NCBI GenBank assembly: GCA_003133325.1
Contig: PKXA01000116.1
Span: 46,232 to 87,925, forward strand
Length of the DNA: 41,694 bases
Direction of reading: 5' to 3'
DNA from: Acidimicrobiaceae bacterium
GTDB taxonomy: Bacteria > Actinomycetota > Acidimicrobiia > Acidimicrobiales > RAAP-2
Within the stretch, counting starts at the first letter, position 1. The number at the start of each line of letters is the position of its first letter. The notes under the pieces were generated by a model, which saw only the letters and a program-made list of their open reading frames with translations, was not told the origin of the DNA and ran no database searches. A program made the position numbers and the translations under genes. Of the stretch, positions 16,276 through 24,301 are shown piece by piece.

Positions 16276-17181
16276 TTGGAAACGGTGAACAAGGGCCGGG
16301 TGGTCTTCCATCTCTATTCGAGCCTGGGCCGCGCCCTGAGTGCGCTGCCCGAACCGGTGGCGTTGGCAGCGGCGGCGGCCATCGGCGACGTCATGTTCTC
16401 TGTGCGCCGCGACCACCGCGACATGGTCACCCGCAACCTCCGGCGGGTCCTCGGTGGAGACGTGGACGAGGCATCCCTCAATCGGTGGGCGAAACGGGCG
16501 TTCCGTGCCTATGCCCGGTACTGGGTGGAAGGGGCACGGCTGGCGAGTACTCCGATGGCCGAGGTGGTGCAGCGGTTTGTCACCGAGGGGTTCGAACATT
16601 TGGTAGACGGAATGGCGGCCGGTAACGGTGTGGTCGTTGCCCTGCCCCACGTCGGCAGTTGGGAGTACGGCGGGGCGTTCATCGCGGCCAAGGGCTTTCC
16701 GATGACCGCGGTGGCAGAACGGATCGAACCCCCGGAGTTGTTCGATTACTTCGTAGCCCAACGTGCTGCCATGGGCATTACGGTCGTGCCTCTTGGCCCC
16801 GACTCGGGTGGGGCCGTTCTGCGCACCCTGCGCCAAGGGGGTCTGGTCGCGCTCCTTTGTGATCGTGACCTGACGGAGAATGGCATTGAGGTGGAGTTTT
16901 TTGGTGAAATCACCACCATGCCCGCCGGGCCGGCCGCCGTGGCACTGCGGACAGGGGCCACGCTCCTTACCGCCGCCGTCTACAGCGGCCCGGGGCGAAA
17001 CCATCTCGCTCTGGTGCAGCCTCCCATCGACACCCAACGGACCGGTACCTTCCGATCCGACGTGCAACGCATCACCCAAGAGATCGCCACCCGTTTCGAA
17101 GGCTTGATTCGTCAGGCGCCCGAGCAGTGGCATGTCTTCCAACCCCTGTGGCCGGTCGACCGCCCGACGACAACACCATGA
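16276..17181 (+). CDS. patA: PatA-like phosphatidylinositol mannoside acyltransferase
   Basis: A 301-residue membrane-associated acyltransferase of the LpxL/HtrB family. The catalytic HX4E motif is PHVGSWEYGG; VVPLGPDSGGAVLRTLRQGG and the DRD block at LLCDRDLTENGIEVEFFG, followed by MPAGPAAVALRTGA, are also typical. In actinobacteria this gene between pgsA and pimA adds an acyl chain to the mannose of phosphatidylinositol monomannoside at the inner face of the membrane. Start is TTG 16276 or GTG 16285; the latter has a GGTTGGA sequence close upstream. The stop overlaps pimA by four bases (ATGA). Confidence 0.87.
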   Translation: METVNKGRVVFHLYSSLGRALSALPEPVALAAAAAIGDVMFSVRRDHRDMVTRNLRRVLGGDVDEASLNRWAKRAFRAYARYWVEGARLASTPMAEVVQRFVTEGFEHLVDGMAAGNGVVVALPHVGSWEYGGAFIAAKGFPMTAVAERIEPPELFDYFVAQRAAMGITVVPLGPDSGGAVLRTLRQGGLVALLCDRDLTENGIEVEFFGEITTMPAGPAAVALRTGATLLTAAVYSGPGRNHLALVQPPIDTQRTGTFRSDVQRITQEIATRFEGLIRQAPEQWHVFQPLWPVDRPTTTP

Positions 17182-18386
17182 GGCGAGGGGAGCAATCTCC
17201 GACACTCCGCATCGCCCTGGTCTGCCCCTATAGCCTGTCCCGCCCAGGTGGCGTCCAAGGGCAGGTGGTGGGCCTGTCCCGGGTCCTTGACGAGCGTGGG
17301 CACCAAGTCACCGTGTTCGCTCCTATTGACAACGTGGCCGACGCTCCCGACGACATCAACCTGGTGGTATCGGGGCGGTCCGTGCCAGTCCCGTCAAACG
17401 GGTCCCGGGCCCCGGTGTCAGTGTCCCCCAGGGCGGTCGCCCACGCAGTGAGCGCTCTCCAGTTGGGACGATTTGACGTCGTTCATGTACACGAGCCGTT
17501 TTCACCCGGGCTTCCCTACGGCCTACTGGTGGCTCACGACATCCCGCCATTGGTGGCAACCTTCCACCGGAGCGGCGGCAGCTTCTTCTATTCGGCGCTC
17601 CGGCCGGTGGCCAAGCTGGCGGCCCGACGGTTCGCGATCCGATGTGCGGTGTCGGAAGCGGCTCGCGAGACGGCGGTGGAGGCGATAGGGGGCGAGTACG
17701 AGGTGCTGTTCAACGGCGTGGAGATCGACCGTTTCCGGGACGCTGAACGGTGGCCCAAAGAAGGACCCACGATCTTGTTCCTCGGGCGGCACGAAGAGCG
17801 CAAAGGGTTGCGCGTCCTGCTCGACGGGTTCGGGATCCTGACCGGTTCCGAGGCAACAGGGCGCAGAATGGGTGCCCTTGGTGCCACTTCCGTCGATCCC
17901 ACCTCCGTCGGCAGCCCGATCTTATGGATTGCCGGCAACGGACCCGAGACCGAGTGGCTGCGCCGCTTGCACCCCGAGTCGCCGACCGTGCACTGGCTCG
18001 GGGTCCTTTCCGAGGAGGAGAAGGTGAAAAGGCTGGCCGCGGCCGACGTGCTGTGCGCCCCCTCTCTGGGGGGAGAGTCGTTCGGGATGGTGCTCCTCGA
18101 GGCCATGGCGGCTCGCACCCTGGTGGTGGCCAGCGATATCGACGGCTATCGGGATGCAGTGGGGGCCGACGCGGTCTTGGTACCACCCGGCGATCGTCTC
18201 GCACTGGCCGATGCACTGGCATCCGCACTGGCACCCGGTGAGGACGGAGGGACCGGAGGGGCACTCGATCCGCGGCCCCACCGGCTGGCGGCGGCATCGG
18301 CGAGAGCCGAGGGTTGGTCGATGAAGCGCCTGGTTGAGCGGTACGAAACGCTCTATCGGTCGGTAACTGTCCGACCCACTCGGTAA
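17178..18386 (+). CDS. pimA: phosphatidylinositol alpha-mannosyltransferase
   Basis: A 402-residue GT4 glycosyltransferase that should transfer mannose from GDP-mannose to phosphatidylinositol. The N-terminal domain has LVCPYSLSRPGGVQGQVVGL (acceptor side), VVHVHEPFSPGLPY and FHRSGGSFFY. The C-terminal domain has LFLGRHEERKGLRVLLDGF, WIAGNGPE, and the nucleotide-sugar motif GGESFGMVLLEAMAA. An insertion of about 22 residues (EATGRRMGALGATSVDPTSVGS) lies before the WIAGNGPE strand. ATG 17178 overlaps the upstream stop, and with pgsA and patA this completes the early phosphatidylinositol mannoside pathway on the cytosolic face. Confidence 0.92.
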   Translation: MRRGEQSPTLRIALVCPYSLSRPGGVQGQVVGLSRVLDERGHQVTVFAPIDNVADAPDDINLVVSGRSVPVPSNGSRAPVSVSPRAVAHAVSALQLGRFDVVHVHEPFSPGLPYGLLVAHDIPPLVATFHRSGGSFFYSALRPVAKLAARRFAIRCAVSEAARETAVEAIGGEYEVLFNGVEIDRFRDAERWPKEGPTILFLGRHEERKGLRVLLDGFGILTGSEATGRRMGALGATSVDPTSVGSPILWIAGNGPETEWLRRLHPESPTVHWLGVLSEEEKVKRLAAADVLCAPSLGGESFGMVLLEAMAARTLVVASDIDGYRDAVGADAVLVPPGDRLALADALASALAPGEDGGTGGALDPRPHRLAAASARAEGWSMKRLVERYETLYRSVTVRPTR

Positions 18387-18393
18387 GCAGCCG

Positions 18394-18399
18394 TACACT
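18394..18399 (+). promoter_or_regulatory. candidate -10 box (TACACT) upstream of the M48-like gene
   Basis: TACACT ends 9 bases before ATG 18409 and no Shine-Dalgarno sequence is present, so the message may be leaderless and independent of pimA. Confidence 0.35.
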
Positions 18400-18408
18400 G
18401 CACTGGTC

Positions 18409-19599
18409 ATGAGCCTGCCTCCCCAGTTCCCTTCCGCGTTGGTGCCGAGTTCGTCCGATTCGTCGAACCTCGGCATTCCGGAACGTCGAACGGCGACTCC
18501 TACCCGGTCCCAGGGTGGGAGCAGTAGTGGAGGTTCCGGGGGAGGGAGTCGCAACCGGAACAGGAATCCAAACCGAACAAACAGTGGCGGCGGAGCGGGA
18601 ATGCCCGGCGGCGATCGGCCGCGCTCGCAATCTGGAAACCGGCGCCGGGCTCCCCAGGGACGGCCACAGGGAAGCAACCGGGGAGGTCACGGCCATGGAT
18701 CGAAGCAATCGGCACGGAACCCGGCATCCTCGCGTCCGGACACCGACAGGGCCCGGCATCCTGCGCCTGCGGTGGTCCGCACCGCGGAGAGCGCCGAGAA
18801 CGCCGAGGAGAGACAGGCGATTTCCGCCAATCGCCGTTGGGCAGCGTTGGCGTGCACAATTCCGTCTCTGGTGATCGGCGGGATCGTCGGCCTCATCGTG
18901 GTACTGGTGGGTCTTCCCTTGGTCGGGGCCGGGGTGTTCGTAGTCGTCACCTTGGTGATTGCAGGGTGGATCTGGCGAACGGCTCCGGGAATGGTCGTGC
19001 GTGCCATCGGCGCCAGTCCGTCCAATGAAGAGGAGCGCCCGCGACTTCACAACGTGGTGGACGGGCTGTGCGCCACGATGGGTCTACCCCGACCGGCATT
19101 GCTGGTGGTCGACAGCCCGGTGCTCAACGCGTTGGCGATAGGCCGCGATCCTCGGCGGGCGTCGTTGATTGTGACGTCGGGGCTCGACGAGAGCCTGAGC
19201 CTGGTCGAACTCGAGGGCGTGGTGGCCCAGGAACTCGTACACATCAAGCGACAGGACACGGTGCGCTCGGAAATTGCCGTGGCGGTGGTTGCCCCTCTCG
19301 CCCTCGTTTCTTCGTCGGGTGCGGCGATGGTGCACGCCCTGGTGGGCCATGGTCGGGAATTCTCGGCCGACCAACGGGCGGTCGGAGTGGTCCGCTATCC
19401 GACCGGCCTCGGGTCTGCCCTTCGCACGATGGCGGAATCGACGGGAAGCTTCACGCCCTGGCCCCCCGGGGACGGACGGATCTCCTCTCTCACCCGATGG
19501 CTCTGGATCAACCCGATGGCCGGAGCGACCAGCGAAGGCGTGGTGGAGGGTGAGCTCGATGATGCCGGAGTACGGGCGGCAGCTCTCGCGCTGCTCTGA
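18409..19599 (+). CDS. M48-like membrane protein with altered HExxH motif
   Basis: The 396-residue protein has a long disordered N-terminal region (about 1-140) rich in Ser, Gly, Arg and Asn, then two hydrophobic segments (about 145-190), then an M48/HtpX-like peptidase domain. The zinc motif normally read as HExxH is QELVH (274-278): codon CAG at 19228-19230 replaces an expected CAC/CAT. The downstream zinc-ligand block EFSADQRA (317-324) is intact. HtpX-type enzymes degrade membrane proteins at the cytosolic face. Loss of the first zinc ligand should weaken or abolish activity, so it may be a pseudoprotease. It lies behind pimA but has its own candidate promoter. Confidence 0.8.
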   Translation: MSLPPQFPSALVPSSSDSSNLGIPERRTATPTRSQGGSSSGGSGGGSRNRNRNPNRTNSGGGAGMPGGDRPRSQSGNRRRAPQGRPQGSNRGGHGHGSKQSARNPASSRPDTDRARHPAPAVVRTAESAENAEERQAISANRRWAALACTIPSLVIGGIVGLIVVLVGLPLVGAGVFVVVTLVIAGWIWRTAPGMVVRAIGASPSNEEERPRLHNVVDGLCATMGLPRPALLVVDSPVLNALAIGRDPRRASLIVTSGLDESLSLVELEGVVAQELVHIKRQDTVRSEIAVAVVAPLALVSSSGAAMVHALVGHGREFSADQRAVGVVRYPTGLGSALRTMAESTGSFTPWPPGDGRISSLTRWLWINPMAGATSEGVVEGELDDAGVRAAALALL

Positions 19600-19672
19600 C
19601 CGGTCACGGGGCGGAAGGTCCTCGATCCGACCGGCGGGGGTCGGGATGCCCCAATCCCCCGATTCGGTGCTC

Positions 19673-20155
19673 TCAGTCGCCCGGTCCGCCAGGTTGTTCC
19701 ACGGTGTGGACGTGATCGCGGATCTTCCGAAGCAACGAGGACAGGGTTCGCTCTTCTGAGGGGGTGAGGACTCCGTCCAGCACCTCGTCGATATGGGCGA
19801 TGTGGAGAGGGATGGCATCATCCATCACCACCCGCCCACGCTCGGAGAGCACCGCGAATGCCCCCCGCCGATCGTCCGGGCATGACTCCCGTGACACCAT
19901 GCCGGATTCCTCGAGCCGATCCACAGAACGCGTGAGCCCGCTTGGAGTGAGAGACGTTTGCGACGCCAGTTCACTCATCCGGAGTCGGTGTTCGGGGGTC
20001 CGGGCCAGCCGTACGAGGACATCGAACGACTGGCGAGAGAGGCCGCTGTCGGCAGAAAGTTGCGGTTCGAAGATCCGACCCAGTCCGGTCGTGGACTCGA
20101 AGAGGAGCCCCACCGTGGTCAGCCGCTCGTCGGCCCGCGCCTGTTCTGCCGTCAT
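19673..20155 (-). CDS. MarR-family transcriptional regulator
   Basis: The 160-residue winged-helix regulator has the MarR DNA-binding domain at about residues 55-120: LRMSELASQTSLTPSGLTRSVDRLEESGMVSR, then the wing DDRRGAFAVLSERGR. N- and C-terminal helices would make the dimer. It is divergent from yceI, and the perfect palindrome beside the yceI -10 box is its likely operator. ATG 20155 is chosen because TAGCAT ends 6 bases upstream; GTG 20161 is in frame two codons earlier but would overlap that spacing. Likely ligand (phenolic, oxidant or other) is unknown. Confidence 0.88.
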   Translation of the reverse strand: MTAEQARADERLTTVGLLFESTTGLGRIFEPQLSADSGLSRQSFDVLVRLARTPEHRLRMSELASQTSLTPSGLTRSVDRLEESGMVSRESCPDDRRGAFAVLSERGRVVMDDAIPLHIAHIDEVLDGVLTPSEERTLSSLLRKIRDHVHTVEQPGGPGD

Positions 20156-20161
20156 GGTCAC

Positions 20162-20167
20162 ATGCTA
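20162..20167 (-). promoter_or_regulatory. candidate -10 box (TAGCAT) for leaderless marR
   Basis: On the minus strand TAGCAT is followed by six bases and ATG 20155, placing the transcription start at the start codon. No Shine-Dalgarno sequence is seen. Confidence 0.4.
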
Positions 20168-20254
20168 CCGGAATTTGACAAGTAGTTAGTGGGACAAATA
20201 TTGCAGAGACAAGTATCAGGAGTTGAAGTCGGAGTCACCTCCCATCGTTGACCC

Positions 20255-20281
20255 ATCTCGGATCTCGGATCTCGGATCTCG
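20255..20281. repeat. short tandem repeat of ATCTCGG (about 3.7 copies)
   Basis: Three perfect 7-bp units are followed by a partial one in the gap between marR and yceI. No function is evident; it lies 62 bases upstream of the yceI -35 box. Confidence 0.7.
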
Positions 20282-20342
20282 ATCGGGTCGGGGACCGACC
20301 GGTGGTCACTGACCCCCGGTTTCTCGACAGAGTGAAGACATG

Positions 20343-20371
20343 TTGCGGGAACAACCAGACGAGGCTATAGT
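20343..20371 (+). promoter_or_regulatory. promoter of yceI
   Basis: TTGCGG (20343-20348) and TATAGT (20366-20371) are separated by exactly 17 bases, a good sigma-70-type match. Transcription should begin near 20378, leaving a leader of about 60 bases with an AAGAAAGAGAG ribosome site before ATG 20439. Confidence 0.65.
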
Positions 20372-20386
20372 TGTTTGTACAAACAA
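20371..20386. promoter_or_regulatory. operator palindrome TTGTTTGTACAAACAA
   Basis: A perfect 16-bp dyad starts at the last base of the yceI -10 box and covers the expected transcription start. This is the position of a classic repressor site. The divergent MarR regulator is the obvious candidate to bind it. Confidence 0.65.
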
Positions 20387-20438
20387 ATACCTGTGACGAC
20401 GAGTCCTCGGGCGACCGGAAACAAGAAAGAGAGTTCAC

Positions 20439-21020
20439 ATGGCTGTAGATAGTGAAGTAACCAGCAGGACGGTAGACGGGGTGGAACTGCCGGCAGTGGG
20501 CAGCTATACGTTGGACGTGGCCCACACCCAGATCGGCTTCGCCGTGAGGCACATGGCCGTCTCCAAGGTGCGTGGTCGTTTTGCGGCATTCGACGGAACC
20601 CTGCAGCTAGCCGAAGATCCGATCCAGTCAGTGGTGAAGGTGACCATCGACGCCACCAGTATCGACACCCGCGATGAGAATCGTGACAATCATCTGAAGT
20701 CCAACGATTTCTTCGATGTGGAGAATCACCCGACCTGGACCTATGTCAGTACGGGCATCGTGGCGGCCGGAAAGGGCAAGTGGAAGGTGACGGGCGATCT
20801 CACGATCAGGGGAATCACCAAGCCGGTGACGCTCGACGCCTCCCTCGAAGGCGTGGTGAAGGATCCCTACGGCAATCATCGGGTCGGATTCAGCGCCAAC
20901 GCAGTGATCGACCGTGAAGACTTCGAAGTGTCGTTCGGTGCCGTGATGGAGGCTGGCGGTCTGGTGGTAGCGAAGAAAGTGACCATCGAGATTGAAGCCG
21001 AGGCCGTTTACCAGGCGTGA
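20439..21020 (+). CDS. yceI: YceI-family lipid-binding-like protein
   Basis: A 193-residue YceI-domain protein, a lipocalin-like barrel that in known structures holds a polyisoprenoid. The whole domain is present: GSYTLDVAHTQIGFAVRHM, KVRGRFAAFDGTL, DENRDNHLKSNDFFDVENHP, GDLTIRGITKPVTL and the GFSANAVIDREDF strand. There is no signal peptide, so unlike Gram-negative relatives it should be cytosolic. It is likely repressed by the divergent MarR protein. The stop overlaps the GTG of the dioxygenase-like gene by four bases, so the two are made together. Confidence 0.92.
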   Translation: MAVDSEVTSRTVDGVELPAVGSYTLDVAHTQIGFAVRHMAVSKVRGRFAAFDGTLQLAEDPIQSVVKVTIDATSIDTRDENRDNHLKSNDFFDVENHPTWTYVSTGIVAAGKGKWKVTGDLTIRGITKPVTLDASLEGVVKDPYGNHRVGFSANAVIDREDFEVSFGAVMEAGGLVVAKKVTIEIEAEAVYQA

Positions 21021-21853
21021 GCGAGGCTGATCCCACCGACCAGACGGCGTCGTCAGCGGCGCTGTCTGGTCGGATGCCCGTGGTGTTCATCGGCCATGGG
21101 AATCCCATGTACGCCATCGAGCCAAACAGGTATGCCGATGCCTGGGCCGGGTTGGGGCGGGAGCTGCCCCGCCCGACCGCGGTGCTGGCGATTTCGGCCC
21201 ATTGGTACGTGGCCGGAACTGCGGTGACCGAGATGGCCCATCCCCGCACCATCCATGACTTCGGAGGCTTTCCCCAGGAGTTGTTCGACGTCTCCTACCC
21301 GGCACCGGGGTCACCTGCATTGGCCCACCGGGTGCAACACCTGATCGACCATTCAGGGGCGGTACCGTCGTCGGTGGTAGCCGACACTCAATGGGGACTG
21401 GACCACGGGACGTGGTCGGTACTACGTCACCTGTATCCCGGTGCAGACATTCCGGTGGTGCAGCTCAGTATCGACCGTCGGCAAACGCCCGAGGCCCATC
21501 TCCGACTCGGGACGGCACTGAGAACGTTGCGCGACGAGGGTGTCCTCATACTGGGTAGCGGGAACGTGGTGCACAACCTTCACGTTGCCCGTCTCGGAGG
21601 TGAGGTGTCGCCGTTTGATTGGGCGGTTCGCTTCGAAGCCGAGGTCCGGCGCCGGATCGATTCCGGTGAAGGATCATCCCTGGTCGATCTACCCGCACTT
21701 GGACTCGACGCTGCCCAATCGGTGCCCACCCCAGAGCACTATCTGCCCCTGCTCTATGTACTCGGCGCCGCCACCCCGGACGACCAGATCCGTTTTCCGG
21801 TCGACGGGATCGATGCAGGGTCCATTTCGATGCTTTCGATCGTGCTCGGCTGA
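21017..21853 (+). CDS. ygiD: LigB-type extradiol dioxygenase (YgiD/DOPA-dioxygenase-like)
   Basis: A 278-residue class III extradiol dioxygenase, whose family opens catechol rings using a non-haem metal. Candidate metal and active-site histidines lie in VFIGHGNPM, ISAHWY, QWGLDHGTWSVL and GSGNVVHNL, all typical of YgiD / 4,5-DOPA dioxygenase. The physiological substrate of bacterial members is usually unknown. GTG 21017 forms a GTGA overlap with yceI, so it shares the MarR-controlled promoter; a small aromatic compound could be both inducer and substrate, but that is inference. Confidence 0.88.
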   Translation: MSEADPTDQTASSAALSGRMPVVFIGHGNPMYAIEPNRYADAWAGLGRELPRPTAVLAISAHWYVAGTAVTEMAHPRTIHDFGGFPQELFDVSYPAPGSPALAHRVQHLIDHSGAVPSSVVADTQWGLDHGTWSVLRHLYPGADIPVVQLSIDRRQTPEAHLRLGTALRTLRDEGVLILGSGNVVHNLHVARLGGEVSPFDWAVRFEAEVRRRIDSGEGSSLVDLPALGLDAAQSVPTPEHYLPLLYVLGAATPDDQIRFPVDGIDAGSISMLSIVLG

Positions 21854-21898
21854 CTTCTCGGCCCACTGGACTTTGGCCGGGCATTGTGGCGGCGACTG

Positions 21899-21904
21899 TA
21901 CAAT
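21899..21904 (+). promoter_or_regulatory. candidate -10 box (TACAAT, extended TG) for leaderless pdxS
   Basis: TGTACAAT ends 6 bases before ATG 21911, putting the transcription start at the ATG. The match is the best of the leaderless candidates in the window. Confidence 0.5.
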
Positions 21905-21910
21905 CGGGGT

Positions 21911-22828
21911 ATGGGTGACTCACCGATTGAATCTCGGTCGGCGACGGGCAACCGTCCGACCGGCACATTCACCGTCAAACGCGGCCTGGCCGACATGCTT
22001 CGCGGTGGGGTGGTGATGGATGTCGTCGATGCCGAACAGGCCAAGCTGGCCGAGGACTCGGGCGCGGTGGCGGTCATGGCGTTGGAGCGGGTGCCGGCGG
22101 ATATCCGGCGCGACGGAGGGGTGGCCCGGATGAGTGACCCCGCCATGATCGAAGGGATCAAAGCCGCGGTCACGGTGCCGGTCATGGCCAAAGCCCGCAT
22201 CGGCCATTTCGCCGAAGCACAGGTTCTGGCCGCCCTCGGTGTCGACTATGTGGACGAGAGTGAAGTGCTGACTCCGGCCGACGAAGCCCATCACATCGAC
22301 AAGTGGGGTTACGACGTTCCCTTCGTGTGCGGCGCCACCAACCTCGGAGAGGCCCTACGTCGGATCTCCGAAGGTGCCGCGCTCATCCGCTCCAAGGGAG
22401 AAGCCGGGACGGGCAACATCGTCGAAGCGGTTCGCCACCTCCGGGCGATCCTCGGTGACATTCGTCGGATCACCCAGGCTGATTCGGCCGAGTTGTACGG
22501 ATGGGCCAAGCAGCTGGCCGCTCCCATTGGTCTGGTGCAAGAGATTGCGGGGTCCGGCCGGCTGCCCGTTCCTCTCTTCTGTGCCGGCGGAATCGCAACC
22601 CCTGCTGATGCATCGCTGGTAATGCAATTGGGTGCTGAAGCGGTGTTCGTGGGCTCAGGGATCTTCAAGAGCAGCGACCCCGAGCGTCGGGCCCGGGCCA
22701 TTGTGGAGGCGACGGCTCACTACGCGGACGCCCACCTGGTGGCCAAGGTCTCCACCGGACTGGGCGACGCCATGGCGGGTCAGGAGATCGATACGCTCGA
22801 TGTCCGCCTAGCCGCGCGTGGTTGGTAG
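21911..22828 (+). CDS. pdxS: pyridoxal 5'-phosphate synthase subunit PdxS
   Basis: A 305-residue TIM-barrel synthase that builds PLP from ribose 5-phosphate, glyceraldehyde 3-phosphate and ammonia. The two lysines that carry the sugar intermediates are visible: Lys94 in VMAKARIGH and Lys162 in [11 protein letters not shown], with the same 68-residue spacing as in Bacillus Pdx[22 protein letters not shown] and [12 protein letters not shown] are also conserved. It would form a dodecamer with PdxT. ATG 21911 is preferred over an earlier start at 21884 because of the promoter position. pdxT follows after 33 bases. Confidence 0.97.
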   Translation: MGDSPIESRSATGNRPTGTFTVKRGLADMLRGGVVMDVVDAEQAKLAEDSGAVAVMALERVPADIRRDGGVARMSDPAMIEGIKAAVTVPVMAKARIGHFAEAQVLAALGVDYVDESEVLTPADEAHHIDKWGYDVPFVCGATNLGEALRRISEGAALIRSKGEAGTGNIVEAVRHLRAILGDIRRITQADSAELYGWAKQLAAPIGLVQEIAGSGRLPVPLFCAGGIATPADASLVMQLGAEAVFVGSGIFKSSDPERRARAIVEATAHYADAHLVAKVSTGLGDAMAGQEIDTLDVRLAARGW

Positions 22829-22861
22829 TTGCGGCGCCTGGCGGCGCCTGGACGGTGACCG

Positions 22862-23485
22862 ATGACCATCGGCGTATTGGCACTACAGGGTGATGTTCGA
22901 GAGCACATGGCCGCGCTGGCCGACCTGGGTGAGGTCGGACGCCTGGTCAGCGGGCCGGCAGACCTGGTGGCCCTGGCCGGCATCATTCTCCCGGGAGGGG
23001 AGTCGACCACATTGTCGATGCTGCTCGAGTCGTCAGGGCTTCTCGACCCCTTGGCCGCCGCCCTCACCGATGGGCTGCCCGTCTTTGGAACCTGCGCCGG
23101 AATGATTCTGTTGGCCGAGACCGTGCTCGACGGTCGTCCAGACCAGAGGCGCTTCGGTGTCATCGATATCACCCTCCGCCGCAATGGGTATGGCCGGCAG
23201 GTGGCGTCCTTCGAGTGTGACCTCAACGTCGCCGGCATCGAGGGACCTTCGGTCCATGCTGTATTCATCCGAGCACCGGTGGTGGAAGCCGTGTCCCCCG
23301 ACATCGAGGTGCTGGCGACGCTGCCCGACCATGCCTATACGGGTGGGGACGTCCGGAATGTAGGAGGTGGGCGCCCGGTGGTGTGTAGACAGGGTCCGGT
23401 GCTGGTGACCGCGTTCCATCCCGAGCTGACAGAGGACCGGCGCCTCCACCAACTGTTCGTAGGCATGACGAAAGGCGAAAGGTAG
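22862..23485 (+). CDS. pdxT: pyridoxal 5'-phosphate synthase glutaminase subunit PdxT
   Basis: A 207-residue class I glutaminase that supplies ammonia to PdxS. Catalytic Cys78 lies in PVFGTCAGMILLA and the His-Glu pair in TAFHPELTED; LALQGDVREHM and LPGGESTT are the other PdxT signatures. Immediately downstream of pdxS, as usual. The yebC start follows six bases after the stop. Confidence 0.96.
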   Translation: MTIGVLALQGDVREHMAALADLGEVGRLVSGPADLVALAGIILPGGESTTLSMLLESSGLLDPLAAALTDGLPVFGTCAGMILLAETVLDGRPDQRRFGVIDITLRRNGYGRQVASFECDLNVAGIEGPSVHAVFIRAPVVEAVSPDIEVLATLPDHAYTGGDVRNVGGGRPVVCRQGPVLVTAFHPELTEDRRLHQLFVGMTKGER

Positions 23486-23491
23486 TAGGCG

Positions 23492-24241
23492 ATGTCGGGA
23501 CACTCGAAATGGGCAACCACCAAGTACCGTAAGGGCGCACAGGACTCGGCCCGGGCCAAGGTCTTCGCCAAGATCATCCGGCAGGTGGAGGTGGCCGCCC
23601 GCGAAGGTGGAAGCGATATGAGCGCCAACGCCGGCTTGCGGACCATGTACGCCAAGGCCAGGGACTCGTCGGTTCCGATCGACACCATCGAACGGGCCAT
23701 CAAACGGGGTTCGGGCGAGCTCGAAGGTGTGCGGTATGAGTCGATCTCCTATGAGGGCTATGCCCCCGACGGGGTGGCGGTGATCGTGGAGTGCCTCTCG
23801 GACAACCGGAACCGCACCGGCGCGGAGATACGCAACATCTTCTCCAAAAGCGGTGGCTCGATGGCCGAGCCCGGCGCGGTGAGCTGGCAGTTCGAGCGAA
23901 AAGGCGTTCTGGTCGTACCCCGCACCTTCGAGGAAGACCGGGTATTGGAGGTGGCTATGGAAGCGGGGGCCGAAGACCTCGCCGATGAGGGTGAGCATTG
24001 GCTCGTCACGTGCTCGCCCACCGACCTGATGGCTGTCCGTTCGGCTCTCGAGGACGCCGAGTTGTCACCCGGCTCGTCCGAGCTGTCCATGGTCCCGACC
24101 ACGACGGTCGAAGTATCCGACGAGTCAGAAGCCAAACGGGTGCTGCGGCTCATAGAGACGCTCGATGACCACGACGATGTCCAGAATGTCTACGCCAACT
24201 TCGACATTGCCGATTCGGTGATGGCTGCGTACGGGGAGTAG
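23492..24241 (+). CDS. yebC: YebC/PmpR-family protein
   Basis: A 249-residue three-domain protein starting with MSGHSKWATTKYRKGAQD, the family hallmark, followed by GGSDMSANAGLR and YEGYAPDGVAV. Members were described as transcriptional regulators, and some as factors that help ribosomes through proline stretches. It sits just upstream of ruvC, as in many bacteria. The ribosome site is AAAGG before the ATG. Length is normal. Confidence 0.95.
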   Translation: MSGHSKWATTKYRKGAQDSARAKVFAKIIRQVEVAAREGGSDMSANAGLRTMYAKARDSSVPIDTIERAIKRGSGELEGVRYESISYEGYAPDGVAVIVECLSDNRNRTGAEIRNIFSKSGGSMAEPGAVSWQFERKGVLVVPRTFEEDRVLEVAMEAGAEDLADEGEHWLVTCSPTDLMAVRSALEDAELSPGSSELSMVPTTTVEVSDESEAKRVLRLIETLDDHDDVQNVYANFDIADSVMAAYGE

Positions 24242-24288
24242 GCGACCAGGTCGCCCGGGCTATCCGCACGTTGCCGCCTCGGCCACGA

Positions 24289-24294
24289 TACAGT
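24289..24294 (+). promoter_or_regulatory. candidate -10 box (TACAGT) for leaderless ruvC
   Basis: TACAGT ends 7 bases before ATG 24302 and no Shine-Dalgarno sequence is present. It would give the ruvCAB genes a promoter separate from yebC. Confidence 0.4.
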
Positions 24295-24301
24295 CGAACG
24301 C

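Noticed and set aside
16150-17205. Long minus-strand open frames opposite patA, ruvA, mshC, cobL and others
   Set aside because: Such frames are common opposite GC-rich genes; they lack recognisable domains and ribosome sites, while the + strand products are clear.
20177-20216. Repeated GACAAGTA words near the marR promoter as MarR operators
   Set aside because: They are direct, not inverted, and imperfectly spaced; the 16-bp palindrome at 20371 is a far better operator.
21854-21910. PLP- or queuosine-type riboswitch before pdxS or queA
   Set aside because: The gaps are too short and pdxS appears leaderless; no structured leader could be seen.
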